Assembly: GCA_000149265.1 (NCBI GenBank)
Contig: CH002585.1
Span: forward strand, 173,238-237,237
From: Ciona savignyi
Taxonomy: Eukaryota; Chordata; Ascidiacea; Phlebobranchia; Cionidae
Direction: 5' to 3'
Length of the DNA stretch: 64,000 nucleotides
The notes under the pieces were generated by a model. The model was given only the letters and a program-made list of their open reading frames with translations. It ran no database searches and was not told where the DNA came from. Below are positions 12,901 through 22,292 of the stretch, piece by piece. Position 1 is the stretch's first letter, and every line of letters begins with the position of its first letter. A program made the position numbers and the translations under genes.

Positions 12901-13710
12901 CTCGCGACTGAGTGGTCTTATACTAGTTTTCGCTCTTACTAATCGTATTCCTCGTTAGTGTAGTGGTAAGCGTCGCCGCCTGTCACGCGGGAGACTGTGG
13001 TTCGATTCCCCTACGGGTAGGTTTTTTTCCGTTTTTTTAACTCTTTTGTTTCTTAGTTATAAACAAACTCATCATAACCCCGCATTCAGCTTATTTGAGC
13101 ATTTTTGGAATTTTTCCAAGCATTGGCTAAAGTAATCGATCTCTTTGCAGTTTTTTGATTGTAAACACTATTTACTTAAAATGCGTAAATGGTGTAATAA
13201 ACATGGGGCTAGAGTTAGTGTTAGTCTTGCGGTTGAGTTTAGTGTTCAGGAATGGGTTAAAATTAGTGTCCATAATTTTAGTGAGTAGTTTCCCTCCTCC
13301 CCGCGTTAGTACAGCTGATAAATAGCGCCATCCAGCAGAGAAAAATCAGACTACCGTTCTGTCTCTAGACGCATGTAATTTTAACCCATCCCTAAACGCT
13401 AATCTTAACCCCAAGACTAACCCTAACTATAGCACCGTGTTTAAAACCAACCCTAATGTCATAATCTTCATTTTAGCGTGCAGTTTCCCTTCTTCCCGCT
13501 TTCCCTCCTTTTAGTATTTCCCAAATAATTGCGGTCTCACCTCCGGTCATCGAACTCCAGGAAAGCAAACGGCGGACCTCTTCGATTTTTCAAGTTGATG
13601 TGACGAATGGAGCCGTACTTGTAGAACAAATCCTCGACGTCTTTGTCCCTCACATCTGGCGGAAGGTTGCCCACGTATACCCTACAATCAATGTCGTCAT
13701 ACGAACTCAT
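6919..13710 (-). CDS. SRSF1: Serine/arginine-rich splicing factor 1 (ASF/SF2)
   Basis: A nuclear SR protein that binds exonic enhancers and promotes splice-site choice. Four coding exons on the minus strand: 13541-13710 (ATG at 13708-13710), 11105 to about 11280, 9979-10151 and 6919-7101 (TAA at 6919). Exon 1 encodes RRM1 with RNP2 (CRVYVGNLP) and RNP1 (PPFAFLEF). Exon 2 ends RRM1 ([16 protein letters not shown]) and holds a Gly/Arg hinge. Exon 3 is the pseudo-RRM with the diagnostic SWQDLKD, then [17 protein letters not shown]. Exon 4 ends the pseudo-RRM and encodes a short RS tail ending RRSRSR. The acceptor of exon 2 lies in the N gap; phase and family alignment predict 8 missing coding bases. 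Length is about 235 residues, close to the vertebrate protein. The last intron contains a complete transposon and the first a tRNA-like gene. Confidence 0.95.
7243..7825 (+). repeat. Left terminal inverted repeat of the Kolobok-like element
   Basis: Pairs with 9003-9584. Conserved landmarks in both arms include AACGACGTCAATGACG-like and CTGCAGGAGCG-like blocks and the inner end CTATTTCTTTCATG. Confidence 0.85.
8143..8511 (+). CDS. THAP zinc-finger protein fragment of the transposon
   Basis: About 122 residues forming a THAP-type C2CH DNA-binding domain: [12 protein letters not shown] supplies the first two cysteines, FHRFP and a tryptophan (QWIQQC) follow, then [13 protein letters not shown] gives the last Cys and His, and a TVPTVFNF block closes the domain as in the family AVPTIF motif. 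THAP domains are the DNA-binding module of P-element and Kolobok transposases. No ATG starts this frame: translation can be read from a GTG at 8143, and a stop lies at 8119-8121. A real start may come from an upstream ATG or exon in another frame (ATG at 8108 opens a 12-codon ORF). The DDE catalytic core is missing, so this is a binding domain only. Confidence 0.75.
   Translation: MIGAYCFAPGCTNSYYSTRNSNPPVLFHRFPHNDKKQMKQWIQQCKRSKLPGKRTTVCSAHICDKDYHSKIVFDSNGVAKMMKTNHLVKNTVPTVFNFSDYDFKHSDQPSTSSATSRTSLSK
8463..8822 (-). CDS. Cysteine-rich protein similar to the P2X7 C-terminal zinc (ballast) domain, truncated
   Basis: A 119-residue ORF from ATG 8820-8822, reading against the THAP ORF and overlapping its 3' end by 49 bases. 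The core is [20 protein letters not shown] followed by another Cys, with a later Trp-Thr-Cys and the segment [13 protein letters not shown]. This cysteine spacing and the final helix resemble the C-terminal cytosolic domain of P2X7 receptors, where the cysteines bind zinc. Related domains also occur in many invertebrate proteins that are not receptors. No membrane segments are present. The ORF stops where the vertebrate domain would continue for about 60 more residues, so it is probably truncated. The family match is from motif memory only. Confidence 0.5.
   Translation of the reverse strand: MDDSFQHSGMDERNCIVHNKITQIQSYAFKPRKTSESIIENASPIEENVYLATLPIDMTWCRCKNCILMDTPQECLCCTNVHAFVHKITPHWTCTTKSPYFSIIYLDKEVLEVALDVLG
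9003..9584 (-). repeat. Right terminal inverted repeat of the Kolobok-like element
   Basis: Reverse complement of 7243-7825 and bounded by TTAA at 9585-9588. Small differences, such as single-base changes near the CTGCAGG block, show the arms have diverged slightly since insertion. Confidence 0.85.
10694..10980 (-). repeat. SINE copy, full length
   Basis: A reverse copy in the SRSF1 intron between exons 9979-10151 and 11105-11280. Its tail is at 10694 (TAGGATAGGATATTC) and the tRNA-like head ends near 10980 with a degraded box A. Confidence 0.85.
11273..11372. other. Assembly gap, 100 Ns
   Basis: The gap swallows the acceptor and first few coding bases of SRSF1 exon 2. Frame arithmetic with the flanking exons requires 2, 5, 8 or 11 missing coding bases; 8 fits the family alignment. 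Confidence 0.95.
12418..12595 (+). repeat. MITE-like repeat (GGGTTAGTTCTGGGG family), copy 1
   Basis: An internal block reading GTTAGTTCTGGGGTTGAGAT is flanked by inverted ends near AACTAAAAGCAGGGAAACTG and CATTTTCCCTCATTTTT. The same block recurs at 12781, 13201, inverted at 13382, and at 43676, so it is an interspersed family. Confidence 0.65.
12781..12870 (+). repeat. MITE-like repeat family, copy 2 (internal block)
   Basis: Shares the GTTAGTTCTGGGGTTGAGAT block with copy 1. A segment beginning near 12875 (GATCTAAGCGGTCCTGTAGT) is the inverse of 12212-12236, where CTACAGGATCGCTT occurs, showing a larger inverted structure around this copy. Confidence 0.55.
12949..13020 (+). tRNA. tRNA-Asp(GTC)-like gene, possibly degenerate
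   Basis: A 72-base cloverleaf: acceptor TCCTCGT / ACGGGTA, D arm with TAGTGTAGTGGTAAGCG, anticodon loop CTGTCAC (anticodon GTC, Asp), T loop TTCGATT, discriminator G at 13020, and a T-run terminator just after (13022-13028). Box A and box B are intact. Mismatches are visible in the acceptor stem (C2 against U), the base of the anticodon stem (G against G) and two T-stem pairs, so it may be a tRNA pseudogene or a tRNA-derived piece of the surrounding repeat. It lies in SRSF1 intron 1 on the opposite strand. Confidence 0.7.
13201..13300 (+). repeat. MITE-like repeat family, copy 3
   Basis: Contains GTTAGTCTTGCGGTTGAG and ends with AGTTTCCCTCCTCCCCGC, the diverged right end of the family. Confidence 0.5.
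13382..13535 (-). repeat. MITE-like repeat family, copy 4 (inverted)
   Basis: Reverse-oriented block (CTAATCTTAACCCCAAGACT) and end CTTTCCCTCCTTTTAGTATT, abutting the donor side of SRSF1 exon 1. Confidence 0.6.
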
Positions 13711-14576
13711 TATTAGCGTTTACACGAACTGCTAAAAGGGTCAATTTCGTTTTTTGATCCTGCAGTGGATTAAAAAAGAATGGCATAATTAATTAATGTC
13801 AAGAGTATAGGATAAAATAGCAAAACTGCAGTAGTTAAAACATGGTCAGTGAATAGTCACGGTAAAATGGATAAAAAATGACGTGGCCGTTAAACCTTAC
13901 ACTAATAAAAAGATAACTCAGCTTAGGCTATAATAAACTAAATGTAAATGAACGCTGTAATATATTTTGTACTGTTAGCCCAAAGATACTGTATGTTGGT
14001 ATCAAATAAAAAGTTATTAAGCCTGGCAAACACAATTTTGCAATTTGTAATGTAAAAGCACGCAAACACGATATCAGCAAAAAAGCGGATGCCTGTGGAA
14101 AAACAACACCACCTCGTGTACTAAGCAACATCAAACTGGAATGGGGATAAAACAACAACCGAAATCTGGTTAAACCAAAAGAACGCATTTTGTTTCCACT
14201 ATTTTTTTATTGTTGGCAGTGTAGTTGTTTTCACATATTTATTCAATAAAACAATTACAAAAAATATATTTTGACACCGATTTTTTGTGATTTCAACTGA
14301 AAATATCCAATTTTGTCATCAGCATCCGATTTCGCAATACTGTTTATGATATCACAATAGCAGTTGTTAAATAATAAAGTTGTGGAATTAAACTGTTTTA
14401 AAAATCAACAATACTTTGTTTACCTCTGTCGGTGTTACTTTCAAGCCAACTTTTTCAGATTAATTTTAAACTTAGCTAAATATTAGTTCTTAATTGGAGT
14501 TAAATTCTTCAGGGTAGTTTGCGGCAAGGTATGTTTTACTTGAGTTTTGTTAGCATAACTCCAAAAAATAGCATTA
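13711..14576. other. SRSF1 upstream region
   Basis: AT-rich sequence upstream of the SRSF1 start codon and beside the LTR element. It should contain the SRSF1 5' untranslated region and promoter; no TATA box or initiator can be assigned confidently. No ORF with recognisable motifs. Confidence 0.4.
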
Positions 14577-14580
14577 GTCA

Positions 14581-15169
14581 TGTGGGAGCTCGGCTTTTTC
14601 TTTTAGTTAGGGGGTTGGGTTAGGTGTTATATCTCGCCTTAACCTTGGGTTTGAGCCGAACCAGCGCAATAGACAGACTTATCCTTTGCTGTCTAAAGTT
14701 CGCCTGCCAATACCGGGCAGCCACTTAACTGTATAACAAAACTGTCCTCTTGATTTGGTACAGAATATACCGTTTAGACTTCTAAAGATAAATTTATTCT
14801 CCAGTAGTAAAACGATCAGCAAATCAGTACTTTGTTAAGTTTGTTAGTTTAGGTAGTCTGACAAGCAGCAATTCGGTAATTTGGTTAGTTATTGTAAGTT
14901 ATTTCTTGGAGTGAAAATGTTGGGGTATATATAGCATTCCAAATAAATGCACGAAAAAGGGCAAACTGCAACGTTGCGATAACAGTACACAATAGATTCG
15001 TACTGGCGTCAGTTAATTACTGTTTAGTACATAGATAATTACTCACGGCGGTACAAACAGAGGCACGACAGCTTTCTAAAATAATTATACACGTAACAGA
15101 TTGCAGCTGGCAAACGTATACGTCGATTAAATAAACGATAAAATATACAAGGCAGTCGAATATGCGACA
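14581..15169 (-). repeat. 3' LTR
   Basis: 589 bp. On the plus strand it begins TGTGGGAGCTCGG and ends ATATGCGACA. It contains a TATATATAG stretch near 14925. Confidence 0.95.
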
Positions 15170-15185
15170 TACATCCTTTCTTCCA
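15170..15185 (-). other. Putative polypurine tract
   Basis: On the minus strand the bases just before the 3' LTR read GGAAGAAAGGATG, a purine run in the position of the plus-strand primer. Confidence 0.55.
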
Positions 15186-15733
15186 TGTGTTTTTAACTTT
15201 TAAATAAATAGAATCAAACACATGTTGTCGAATATCGACTGCCTTGCTGCAGGAATAAAAAACGTTCACGGCTCCACAGGTCAGAGAATTCCGTCCGTTG
15301 CATCTGCAAAACTAAAACAGGACACTTGGGCGCAAAAACAGACACAACAATCAAGCAGAATATTCGGTTATCATTCTGTCTGTGGGTGCGTGATGGTGTG
15401 TATGTCTGTTATGTAATAGTGAATGAGACGGCTGTCGCCTCTCAGTGCCTGGGTCTGTGATGCTACGATCACGAACCGAATCCGGGTCACCCGGAACACA
15501 ACGACCACCGACCAAACCTTTTAACGCAGGTCCGATTTGCCTTATTGCCTGTATGGTCCAAAAATACCCCAGAACATAGGCATACACAGGGAGAAACATA
15601 ACAGGGATAACTATCTCTAGGCATTATCAGACCGCCAGTACAGTTTAAAACTGTAGCTGCCACTTCCCCCTTTCATATCTTTATTTTGAAACCACAAACG
15701 CCTCATTTTAATGATGTGTCACATAACTCCTTT
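15186..15733 (-). other. Retroelement internal region between pol and 3' LTR
   Basis: About 550 bases with no domain. Short ORFs on both strands look incidental; there is no envelope-like gene. Confidence 0.5.
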
Positions 15734-17839
15734 TTATAAGTGAGTTTCATAAATGGACAGTCGAGCTGGTCTGCGTATTACTCTGCCAAAACGGGTTCGT
15801 CTGGCAGGTTGTTCAATGTCCTGTTCTTCCGGTACGTTTGAGAGCGTTTGCTGAACAGAAGCATCTGCATCAACGGCTATTCTGGTGATGTCATTCTCAC
15901 CAGCTACCGAAATATCGCCAGGTGAAAATGCTGGCGAAACCGTTATATCTAAAAGTGCGTTGGCTGGCTTAAGGCGATCTATGGAAACCGTGGTTTGTCT
16001 GTTACCAAAATCTACGGTAAAAAACTTGCGCTCTCGATCCAACACGCGAAAGGGACCCTGATAAGGACGCTGTAAGGAACGCTTAACAGCATCAACACGG
16101 ACAAAAACGTGCGAACATGTCCACAGACTAGGGTCAATATGCTCGTTTGCGTTACTCGGGCGTCTGGGTAATGTTGGCCGCAAAGAAGACATATGCTTAT
16201 TCAGACCTTGTAAAAACGCACTATGGTCAGTCGAAATTTCTGGTTCCTCGAAAAATTGGCCAGGTAACCTTAGTGTGCTACCATAGACAAGCTCTGCGCT
16301 AGAGCACTTTAGGTCCTGCTTATGTGCAGCCCGTAAACCGAGTAAAATCCATGGTAGATTATCCAACCAACCATGTCCGTTGTCCTTAGCCATGATAGAC
16401 GCCTTAAACGTCCTGAAAAATCGTTCCGCAATTCCATTCGATTGAGGATGGTAGGCCGTCGTGTGGATCAACTTACAACCTAAAAACTTAGCCATATCAG
16501 TCCACAAAGAGGAGCAAAACTGGGTACCGCGGTCACTAGTCAACTGCGACGGACAACCAAAGTTCGCGACGTAATGTAGACAAAAAGCGTTCACAACGGT
16601 TTCAGCATCTATATTAGTCAATGGCACAACTACAGGGTACCGAGTAAATCTGTCAATTGCGAGGAGGACATATCTATAACCCCCACATGAAGGCATTGGG
16701 CCCGCGATATCCACGTGTACCGAATGGAAACGCACAGACGGAACTGGGATAGTCTCTATTTTCGAAAACGTGTGGCGTCCTACTTTAGACTGCTGACACG
16801 ACAAACAGGCCTTAGTAAAATCACGGATATCAGCATTCATTGCCTTCCATACAAAACGTTCCCCAATAAGTTTCTGTGACCCTCTTATACCAGGGTGCGC
16901 AAGAGAATGAAAATGCCTGAAAACAGTGCGCGTAAGACTTTCTGGGACAAATGGGCGGAAATTTCCTAATGAAACGTCACCCCACAACGAAACTCCAAAC
17001 TCTGGGACAAAACGGGATTCGAAAATCAAATCTGTGTCGGGCGAGTCACGAAGTAAACGAAGGGATTCATCTACATCCTGTTCTACAGCCATAGCCACGT
17101 AATCAATATCCGGGGTGTCTATAAATACAGCATTAACATGAGGTCGCGATAAAAAGTCAGCCACCGCGTTTTCTGAACCACTTAAATGTTCAATCCTGCA
17201 ATTGAACTCAGACACAAAACTCAAGTGGCGACTTTGCCTGGGCGTTGCTAACTCAAGGCGTTTAGACAGGGCAGAGACCAACGGTTTGTGATCCGTAAAA
17301 ATTGTAAAAGTCCGAGATTCAAGGTAATACCTAAAATGTTTCAAGGAACTATAGACTGCCAACAGTTCCAAGTCGAAAGCGCTGTACTTACACTCAGGCG
17401 GAGATAATTTTCTAGAAAAGAATGACAACGGTGCCCACTTATCGTCAACCTTTTGTTCAAGTACGCCTGCAACCGCTATGGTGCTAGCGTCGGTTACCAA
17501 TCTAATTTCGGCGTCGGCTATCGGGAAAGCAAGTGTCACGTCATGAGCTATAGCAAGCTTAACTTTATTAAACGCGGCGACGGCGTCGTTGTTCCAAACT
17601 AGCGGGGCGCGCTTACCGAGCTTAGGCGAAATCATTGCGTTCAATGGAGCCATCGTCGTAGCGTAATGCTTTACGAATTTCGAGTAGAAATTGCAAGCTC
17701 CGATGAAACCTCTTAGACCACGCACATCAACAGGAAGCGGGAAATCGGCAATGGCGGCGACTTTGGACGCAGGAGTCTTAATACCGTCCTTGTTAACAGT
17801 ATGACCAAGGAAATCTAACTTGTCAACACCGAAAACCAC
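15734..17839 (-). pseudogene. Gypsy pol, C-terminal part: RT connection, RNase H, integrase
   Basis: A 701-codon open frame. It starts in the RT thumb (KLDFLGHTV, then LRGFIGACNFYSKFV), followed by RNase H (VTDASTIAVAGVLEQ, CKYSAFDLELLAV, FTDHKPL), the integrase zinc-binding HHCC domain (HSLAHPGIRG through CLSCQQSK), and a DDE integrase core (VDIAGPMPS, TSDRGTQFCS, AYHPQSNGIAERFFR). The catalytic Asp, Asp and Glu are visible. It ends with a basic tail and has no chromodomain that I can see. The frame is open throughout, but it joins the upstream RT only through a frameshift near 17835-17845. Confidence 0.9.
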
Positions 17840-19091
17840 ACTTCTCCTTATTTAAAATTAGGCCAAACTTTTCCACGCGCTCAAATACCGCCAATAGATG
17901 CTCAATATGTTGTTCCCTACTTGTACTGTGAACAATTAGATCATCTATATATACGAAAAGAAAAGGAAGGTCGGAAAACACTTTATCCATTAGCATTTGG
18001 AAAGTTGCACCACTATTTCGCAGACCTAAACTTAATCGCGTGAACTCGTACAATCCGAATTGGGTAATGACCGCTGTCTTATGGATATCAGACGGTCTTA
18101 CAGGGACTTGAAAGTAACCAGACTTTAAGTCTAATTTACTGAAAATTGTGGCACCATTTAAATTGGACGTCAAATCAGCCAAAAGTGGGATAGGATATCT
18201 GGATGGGACTGTAACCAGATTCAGCATCCTGTAGTCAACAGTCACACGAAAACCATCACCTTTCTTAACTAGGTGGAGTGGACTGGCATAGGCGGAGTTA
18301 GACCGGCGCAAAATACCCTTTGAAACGAGCTTAGCGATCTCTTCTTTCGCTGCCTTTAATTTAACAGGGTCAAGTCGCCGAACACGAGAACGAACAGGAT
18401 AACTAGTGGTTTCTAATTCATGAACCACGTCGTGCTTAACTGGTTCACGTATCCTATCTTCGTCAAAGGCGGCGGGAAACAAATCAAAAATTTGGGAAAA
18501 CTCCTTTACGTCAGAAACCATAACTTTAGGGCGAACAGGCTCGCTTATTTTTACAGACTGAGGCACAACAACGGGTGCGGGGGCGGAACAAATAGACTTA
18601 GGACGCGGAGTGACAGACTGGGGAGGCTTAGGGTGGCGGTACTGATTATGACCGCGAAAATTCCGCTTATCATTGGCATAAAAACGGCCATGCCTGGCGC
18701 GGACGTAACTACTATTCCTGAAACGGTCAGACGGGGGCAGACGAGAGAGACGGCGATTACGCACGTCTATGACACAGCCAAAATGGGCAAGAAAGTCATT
18801 ACCTAGAATGGGATATCTTACATTGGCTACTTGGAACCTCCAGCGAAAGGAACCTACTCCACGAAATGAAACATTCAATTGCCTAACACCAAACGTCTCG
18901 ATATTAGTCCCATTTAATGCACAAAGCTTAGAGCCATATCTTTGATAAAATCTGTCGCTTGCAAGAGGCGGAATAATAGATACCTCTGAGCCCAGTATCG
19001 ACAACAAACGGACAAGCCCATTAATACTGTCACGCACAAAGAATAACCCCGAATTCTTCCTGAAAATTATCAAAACATGAATAAGCCGCAA
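17823..19091 (-). pseudogene. Gypsy pol, N-terminal part: protease and reverse transcriptase
   Basis: A 422-codon open frame with a retropepsin-like region (SEVSIIPP, later YPILGNDFL as the second conserved block) and the RT palm and fingers, including the FVYIDDLIV catalytic motif near 17941-17960. Two breaks are visible. The protease active-site triplet DTG is encoded at 18991-18999 but in a different frame from its flanks, which implies two compensating small indels. At the 3' end the frame terminates at 17823, just as the neighbouring ORF takes over in another frame, so the RT is split. Confidence 0.88.
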
Positions 19092-19136
19092 AACGCGCTC
19101 GTTTATGATTCGCTGGTATCCGAAACGAGCGCGAAA

Positions 19137-20064
19137 TTAGTTTTTTGGCATATTCGAGTCAGAACTTATCCAATCACAAGGTTGAACGCATCTATCGGCA
19201 TTCCTACCAAAACGGACATGGTAATGGCACAATCTACACTGGTCCCGAGAGAAGTTACGAGGGCCTGGGCGACGATTATTACGAAAACTACCACGACGTT
19301 GTAATTGCGAGGGCGGCAAGGCTTGGGGGTGATAACCTGAACGACGACTATCATAATTGTCGGGCGGTCCATCATAGACCGGACGCTGCGCATTGTGCGT
19401 TAAAGTTTGCAGCGACTTTGTGATGCTTTCTAAACGCCTCTCTAAAGAAACGTTTATAAGCTCCTGCTTTCTTAAGTGTAAGGCAGCTTCTAAATGCTCC
19501 GACCTACGTCCAGACAACATCGTGTCTGCTCTCGCGGCTAAATCATCAAGACTAAGATGACATAATGCTTTTAACACAATGGCAACATCTGGCGGCAAAC
19601 ATTTTAACAACCGGTTACGCATAAATCTAACCCACGACTCATGATCTCGGTTTGATCCAAGCAGTGACTTCATTTTAATTACAAAATCACTGGGCGAATC
19701 CTCACCGATGTCAGTCGTTTCCAATAACATCTCTAATTTCTGTTCTTCGCTACGACCGTATCGCTTTAGTAGCGCAGACTTAAGGGACTCATACGGGTTA
19801 GACGACAAAGCATCAGTGCAATCGACAACGCGAGTGTATTGTGACTCGTTTAACGCCATCAATACAGACTCGAATTTGCCAGCCTCTGATAGGACGGTAT
19901 TATTTAAAAAAATTAACTCTGAACGAGTAAACCAGTGCTCTGGACTCGATTCCCAAAAACGCGGTCAGTTCTACCGTTTTAGCCTTAGCCCTAACATAAT
20001 TTCCAGACGGGGCAATAGCTAAAGTTTGGTCAAAGTCACAGGTCTGGGGAAAATCAGGACTCAT
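19137..20064 (-). pseudogene. Gypsy gag, frameshifted
   Basis: The main open frame (19137-19862 and open upstream to about 19960) encodes a capsid-like region with YESLKSALLKRYGRS and ends in a variant zinc knuckle, CHYHVRFG...DRCVQPC, typical of one invertebrate gypsy lineage. Upstream, a likely start is at 20062-20064. The frame shifts in a run of five T's (minus strand) at 19955-19959, so the N-terminus and capsid are not in one frame. Gag and pol are in different frames. Confidence 0.8.
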
Positions 20065-20752
20065 TGCAGTATCCTCGTTAAAAGGATTTCGGCTAGAAGC
20101 CTCGTTAAAATGGGTGGTGGGTGTAACGTTCGTTTGCGGATATGCAGGGCAGATTCGGGAGCACGATCAAAGACATCACTAACCTGGCCGCGTTGAGGAA
20201 CAGCTGACTCGGGTAGTATTGGCGTCGAGAAAGGTGCTTCACTGAAACGCCTCTGTGATGTGTTTTTCGGCCTGGGGAAAGACAAACCGAATTTATGCAT
20301 GGTTGCTAATGTCTGGTTCTTACGCACAAACAACCTGAATCAGTCCGCAAAAGACAAAAGTTAAAATTCTCAGACCTGATAACGTGAAGCTGGGTTACAC
20401 TCACGAAAGGTCTTCGTTAAAATAAAACAGATATTTATATAAAAAAATAAAATAGTTACAAAATTACGATACTCTTGTAGAAAAACGATGTCTTCTTCTG
20501 GCTCTTTATCGACGTCTCGACGCTGATCCGTTGAAAAAAATTGTGTATTCGTGGTTTCTACAAAACGTTCTCGAAATCTTGGCGTAGACAACTTCTTTCT
20601 TGATTTAAAATTTAAAATGTTCTGATCTTCCTCGACTCTTCTTGTAAAAGCAGACAAAGTTCAAATGTACAGTTCTTCTTTCTTCTAAAACTTCAGGCTG
20701 AAGCTTGCGTTTTATTACTTTTTCTTCCGTTTAGGTTGCGTGTTCACTCACG
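20065..20752 (-). other. Retroelement leader region
   Basis: Sequence between the 5' LTR/primer site and the probable gag start. It has minus-strand ORFs at 20061-20333 and 20370-20657, with no domain recognised. Part may be an N-terminal gag extension interrupted by frameshifts. Confidence 0.4.
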
Positions 20753-20768
20753 ATTCTTAAGGTCACCA
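20753..20768 (-). other. Putative primer binding site
   Basis: On the minus strand, one base after the 5' LTR, the sequence reads TGGTGACC. This equals the complement of a tRNA 3' end GGTCACCA, as in tRNA-Trp. The match does not extend clearly beyond about 8 bases, so primer identity is uncertain. Confidence 0.45.
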
Positions 20769-20769
20769 A

Positions 20770-21362
20770 TGTGGGAGCTCGGCTTTTTCTTTTAGTTAAT
20801 TGGGGTTGGGTTAGGGGTTATATCTCGCCTTAACCTTGGGTTTGAGCCGAACCAGCGCAATAGACAGACTTATCCTTTGCTGTCTAAAGTTCGCCTGCCA
20901 AGACTAGGCAGCCACTCAACTGTATAACAAAACTGTCCTCTTGACTTGGTACAGAATATACAGTTTAGACTTCTAAAGATAGATTTATTCTCCAGTGGTA
21001 AAACGATCAGCAAATCAGTACTTTGTTAAGTTTGTTATTTCAGGTAGTCTGACAAGCAGCAATTCGGTAATTTGGTTAGTTATTGTAAGTTATATCTTGG
21101 AGTGAAAATGTTGGGGTATATATATAGCGATCCAAATGAATGCACGAAAAAGGGCAAACTGCAACGTTGCGATAACAATACACAATAGATTCGTACTGGC
21201 GTCAGTTAATTACTGTTTCGTACATAGATAATTACTCACGGCGGTACAAACAGAGGCACGACAGCTTTCTAAAATAATTATACACGTAACAGATTGCAGC
21301 TGGCAAACGTATACGTCGATTAAATAAACGATAAAATATACAAGGCAGTCGAATATGCGACA
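20770..21362 (-). repeat. 5' LTR
   Basis: 593 bp, matching 14581-15169 with roughly 20 substitutions and short indels by eye, for example an extra TA in the TATATATA stretch near 21120. Confidence 0.95.
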
Positions 21363-21900
21363 GTCAATATCTTCGAATAACGAGTGTAATTTAGAATTGT
21401 ATATAGGATGTCGAGAAAAAACGCTGGTGCGTTACAACACTGGTATAACCTCGTATCAACAGCCGAATTACGATTAACCTAAGCCATTTCAAAGTGCGCT
21501 AAATATAATAGAGACATTTTATTTGTACTAATTCGCTTATTAATGTACTTGGTCTATTCACTGCCCGTTAAAGTGACTGGCCTAAAGACAACCGACCTAC
21601 TAGCGACTGGTTTCCATCGAACCATCTTTTACGGTGACGGTAAGGTGCGTTACGATTAAGTGAGCGGCCGGACAAATCAATACATAATTGACTGTACAAA
21701 AATCAATGTAACAAATTACAGGCTTATTGTTTGAGTAATTGAGCAGTTGGCACAAGTGATTGTTACATAAAGTGTTGGAAGCCTACCCAAACTCTTAAAG
21801 GATATATCCATAGTTAACACCTGTTACTTGCATCCACGGTCCAGTTTCTGAAGCTATTGTTGTATGCAAGTAAAACATTGCTGCTAATTTTCGATCATGT

Positions 21901-22150
21901 AGAGTTAGTGTGTCGCCTTTTAACCGAAAGGTTTCAGGTTCGAAACTGGTCGCTATCTAGTAAGTTGTGTCCTTGGGCAAAGCACTTTACGGATTGCTTA
22001 AACCCTGCGGAGAGTTTTACCAAATTGTAGGAATATCTGAATCATGCACAAACAATACACTGAATTAGCTCAGGTAACCCGACGGTGGGCGCGAGGTGAT
22101 CTGACGATTGTCCGTGTGTTAAGGGGATAAACATAAATATCCTTTCCTAA
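21901..22150 (+). repeat. SINE copy
   Basis: Sense copy from box A to tail; box B GGTTCGAAACTGG is intact. The tail joins a reversed copy directly. Confidence 0.85.
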
Positions 22151-22151
22151 C

Positions 22152-22292
22152 ACAACCCATTAATCCACTGAGTCCAGGGAACGATACTGAGTGACTGCCA
22201 CGAAAGAACCACCGACTAACTGGTGACCAATTTCAGATCCTAGCCGTTCGGGTAAAAGGCGACGCACTAATTCACTAAGATATTCGGCCTGA
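22152..22292 (-). repeat. Diverged SINE fragment
   Basis: Reverse copy of the head half, strongly diverged, placed tail to tail with 21901-22150. Confidence 0.65.

Larger units (their letters stand above)
12683..13378. mobile_element. Inverted-repeat element with 60-bp arms enclosing a tRNA-like gene
   Basis: Arms at 12683-12742 and 13319-13378 are inverted copies of each other, sharing GGTAGTCTGATTTTTCTCTG and GGCGCTATTTA, about nine in ten bases matching by eye. Between them lie two copies of the GGGTTAGTTCTGGGG repeat and a tRNA-Asp-like gene. It could be a non-autonomous transposon or a rearranged nest of smaller repeats; no clear target duplication was found. Confidence 0.55.
14577..21366 (-). 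mobile_element. Ty3/gypsy LTR retrotransposon, defective
   Basis: A full-length insertion read right to left. LTRs are 14581-15169 (3' LTR) and 20770-21362 (5' LTR), each beginning TG and ending CA, flanked by the 4-bp duplication GTCA (14577-14580 and 21363-21366). The internal order gag, protease, reverse transcriptase, RNase H, integrase is that of Ty3/gypsy. About 20 differences between the LTRs by eye suggest they are roughly 96-97 percent identical, so the insertion is not very recent. Several frameshifts in gag, protease and RT make this copy non-autonomous. It lies between SRSF1 and the SYCP1-like gene. Confidence 0.95.

Noticed and set aside
15351-15599. Possible envelope or accessory ORF in the retroelement
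   Set aside because: 82 codons, no signal peptide or membrane segment, overlapped by a plus-strand ORF.
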